Source: Bacteroidota bacterium (lineage in GTDB: Bacteria; Bacteroidota; Bacteroidia; 2-12-FULL-35-15). From it: a stretch of 34,654 nucleotides of DNA. Within the stretch, counting starts at the first letter, position 1, and each line of letters starts with the position of its first letter. Positions 33,985 through 34,654 of the stretch are shown one piece after another. Where the stretch lies: contig CANCPZ010000005.1 in the NCBI GenBank assembly GCA_947380175.1, positions 1-34,654 on the forward strand, given 5' to 3'. The translations under genes and the position numbers were made by a program. A model generated the notes under the pieces. It searched no databases and was not told the DNA's origin. It saw only the letters and a list, made by a program, of their open reading frames with translations.

Positions 33985-34050
33985 CTAGTTTATTTAAAAC
34001 CTCCCAAAAGAAGCGAGGCTATTTCGGCTTAAAATAACATCTTTGAATCG
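33985..34050 (+). repeat. Degenerate copy of the PepSY terminator and following promoter region
   Basis: CTAGTTTATTTAAAACCTCC (33985-34004) matches the bases before and in the intact PepSY terminator (31151-31171) at about 18 of 21 positions. It is followed by a GGCT..TTTCGGCTTAAAATA stretch that recalls the sequence leading into box D. The terminator stem is broken here. Confidence 0.55.
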
Positions 34051-34127
34051 AAATTAAAGGATGAGTATTCCATAGATTATTGAGTTCTAAAAAACCGATT
34101 TCCAGTTACGAGAATTCATTAGGGTTC

Positions 34128-34180
34128 TAAGTGATTGAAAATCATTAATTAGGTTCGATAATTCAAATCCGTAGGGTACT
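34128..34180 (+). other. tRNA-like remnant, possible old attachment site
   Basis: AGTGA-TTGAAAA-TCATT (34130-34146) forms a 5-base stem with a 7-base loop like a Phe (GAA) anticodon arm. It is followed by GGTTC and AAATCC, as in a T-arm but split by eight extra bases, then GGGTACT. No acceptor or D-arm is found. This could be a decayed tRNA 3' part or chance. Confidence 0.25.
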
Positions 34181-34182
34181 GA

Positions 34183-34214
34183 AGCAGACTATTTTTTAAT
34201 AGTCTGCTTTTTTG
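34183..34214 (+). terminator. Strong rho-independent terminator
   Basis: The 11-base perfect stem AGCAGACTATT/AATAGTCTGCT with loop TTTT is followed by six or more T. It directly follows the tRNA-like remnant. Confidence 0.85.
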
Positions 34215-34325
34215 TTTCTAAACGTCAGCAGAATCAAGGTGTTTCAAATAAAAAATCATTTCGATATTTTAGTAGTTAAATAATCCGAATTTCTATTTGC
34301 ATTGATAATGAAGCAATTGCGAGTT

Positions 34326-34336
34326 AGAGTCCGGTT
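34326..34336 (+). other. Candidate right attachment repeat (attR core)
   Basis: This is the second copy of AGAGTCCGGTT, in direct orientation to 8807-8817, 23 bases before the small gene at 34360. The enclosed segment would be about 25.5 kb. Confidence 0.3.
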
Positions 34337-34359
34337 CACCCAAAACCTAACTAAAAATC

Positions 34360-34557
34360 ATGAACTCAAAACCTAAAAAACGTTTAAGTATTGAAGAATT
34401 AAAATCATATCCTGGATTGGAAAATTATACCGACGAGATGGCTGAAGAAGTAATAGCTAGTCTTGAAACTTTATCAATTTTGTTTTACGAACACTATCAA
34501 AAAACAATTCAGGACAAGGAGAGATTAAAATTGCTTTCAGTAAAAGAAGCTAAGTAA
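34360..34557 (+). CDS. Second copy of the small recombinase-associated protein
   Basis: The 65-residue protein has core RLSIEELKSYPGLENYTDEM and SLETLSILFYEHYQK, clearly homologous to the 76-residue protein at 10314-10544 (RLTIAELKNCKGFENYTDEH, SLEKLSILFYELYMK). Here no recombinase overlaps its end; a long palindrome follows instead. It may be a leftover of another integrated element, or a regulator of the same element placed at its other end. Function unknown. Confidence 0.75.
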   Translation: MNSKPKKRLSIEELKSYPGLENYTDEMAEEVIASLETLSILFYEHYQKTIQDKERLKLLSVKEAK

Positions 34558-34604
34558 TCCTTCACTTTTGGTGGTTCTTTGATTTATTGAAATATTCTAA
34601 CAAA

Positions 34605-34646
34605 AAACATAGGATTAATAAATTGTAATTTATTAATCCTATGTTT
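34605..34646. terminator. 20-bp perfect inverted repeat, probable bidirectional terminator
   Basis: Arms AAACATAGGATTAATAAATT and its exact reverse complement are separated by GT only. It lies 48 bases after the small gene and has A/T-rich flanks on both sides. It may end transcription in both directions; its length and perfect match are beyond what that needs. Confidence 0.6.
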
Positions 34647-34654
34647 AATTAAAA

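Overview
The window comes from the chromosome of a low-GC member of the Bacteroidota, most likely a Flavobacteriia- or Sphingobacteriia-like lineage. The -7 box of this phylum (TAnnTTTG) recurs upstream of genes. Most genes have no Shine-Dalgarno sequence. The gene families are typical of the phylum: an OMP_b-brl type TonB-dependent receptor, PepSY-like periplasmic proteins, a SiaB/DUF6272 protein and MiaE.

Left part (1-8.65 kb) is ordinary core chromosome. It holds a truncated glycosyltransferase divergent from a WbpM/CapD-type nucleotide-sugar dehydratase with a hotdog thioesterase behind it. A leftward usp-antiporter-miaE operon follows, then a SiaB-like protein, a RhlE-like DEAD-box helicase and tRNA-Gly(GCC).

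From tRNA-Leu(UAA) at about 8.7 kb to about 34.3 kb the window looks like one integrated accessory island. A large serine recombinase reads toward the tRNA. Its frame has no stop of its own and runs through the tRNA terminator and the antisense strand of the tRNA. It sits in an operon with a small partner protein and a MerR-type regulator, and all three carry very strong Shine-Dalgarno sites. Next is a two-gene cassette (coiled-coil/winged-helix protein plus a cysteine-rich CWC-type protein) bracketed by unusual arrays of 10-11 bp direct repeats that resemble a centromere or iterons. The defence block follows: a complete Wadjet jetABCD operon downstream of an AbiEi/AbiEii toxin-antitoxin pair, whose promoter is bracketed by two palindromes.

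The right half (21.1-33.8 kb) is an envelope-transport module: OmpR-type regulator, histidine kinase, TolC-like protein, short lipoprotein adaptor, RND pump, YncE-like beta-propeller (broken by two homopolymer frameshifts), a PepSY-like protein and a TonB-type receptor. Four promoters in this module share the same architecture: two 11-bp direct repeats of CTTWAGAWTTN, then five bases, then a TAnnTTTG box. This is probably the binding site of the local response regulator and defines a local regulon. A decayed second PepSY gene lies beyond the receptor. The right end has a tRNA-like remnant, a strong terminator, and a second outward-facing copy of the recombinase partner gene followed by a 20-bp perfect palindrome.

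All assignments rest on reading the sequence and on recognised family motifs; no database search was run.
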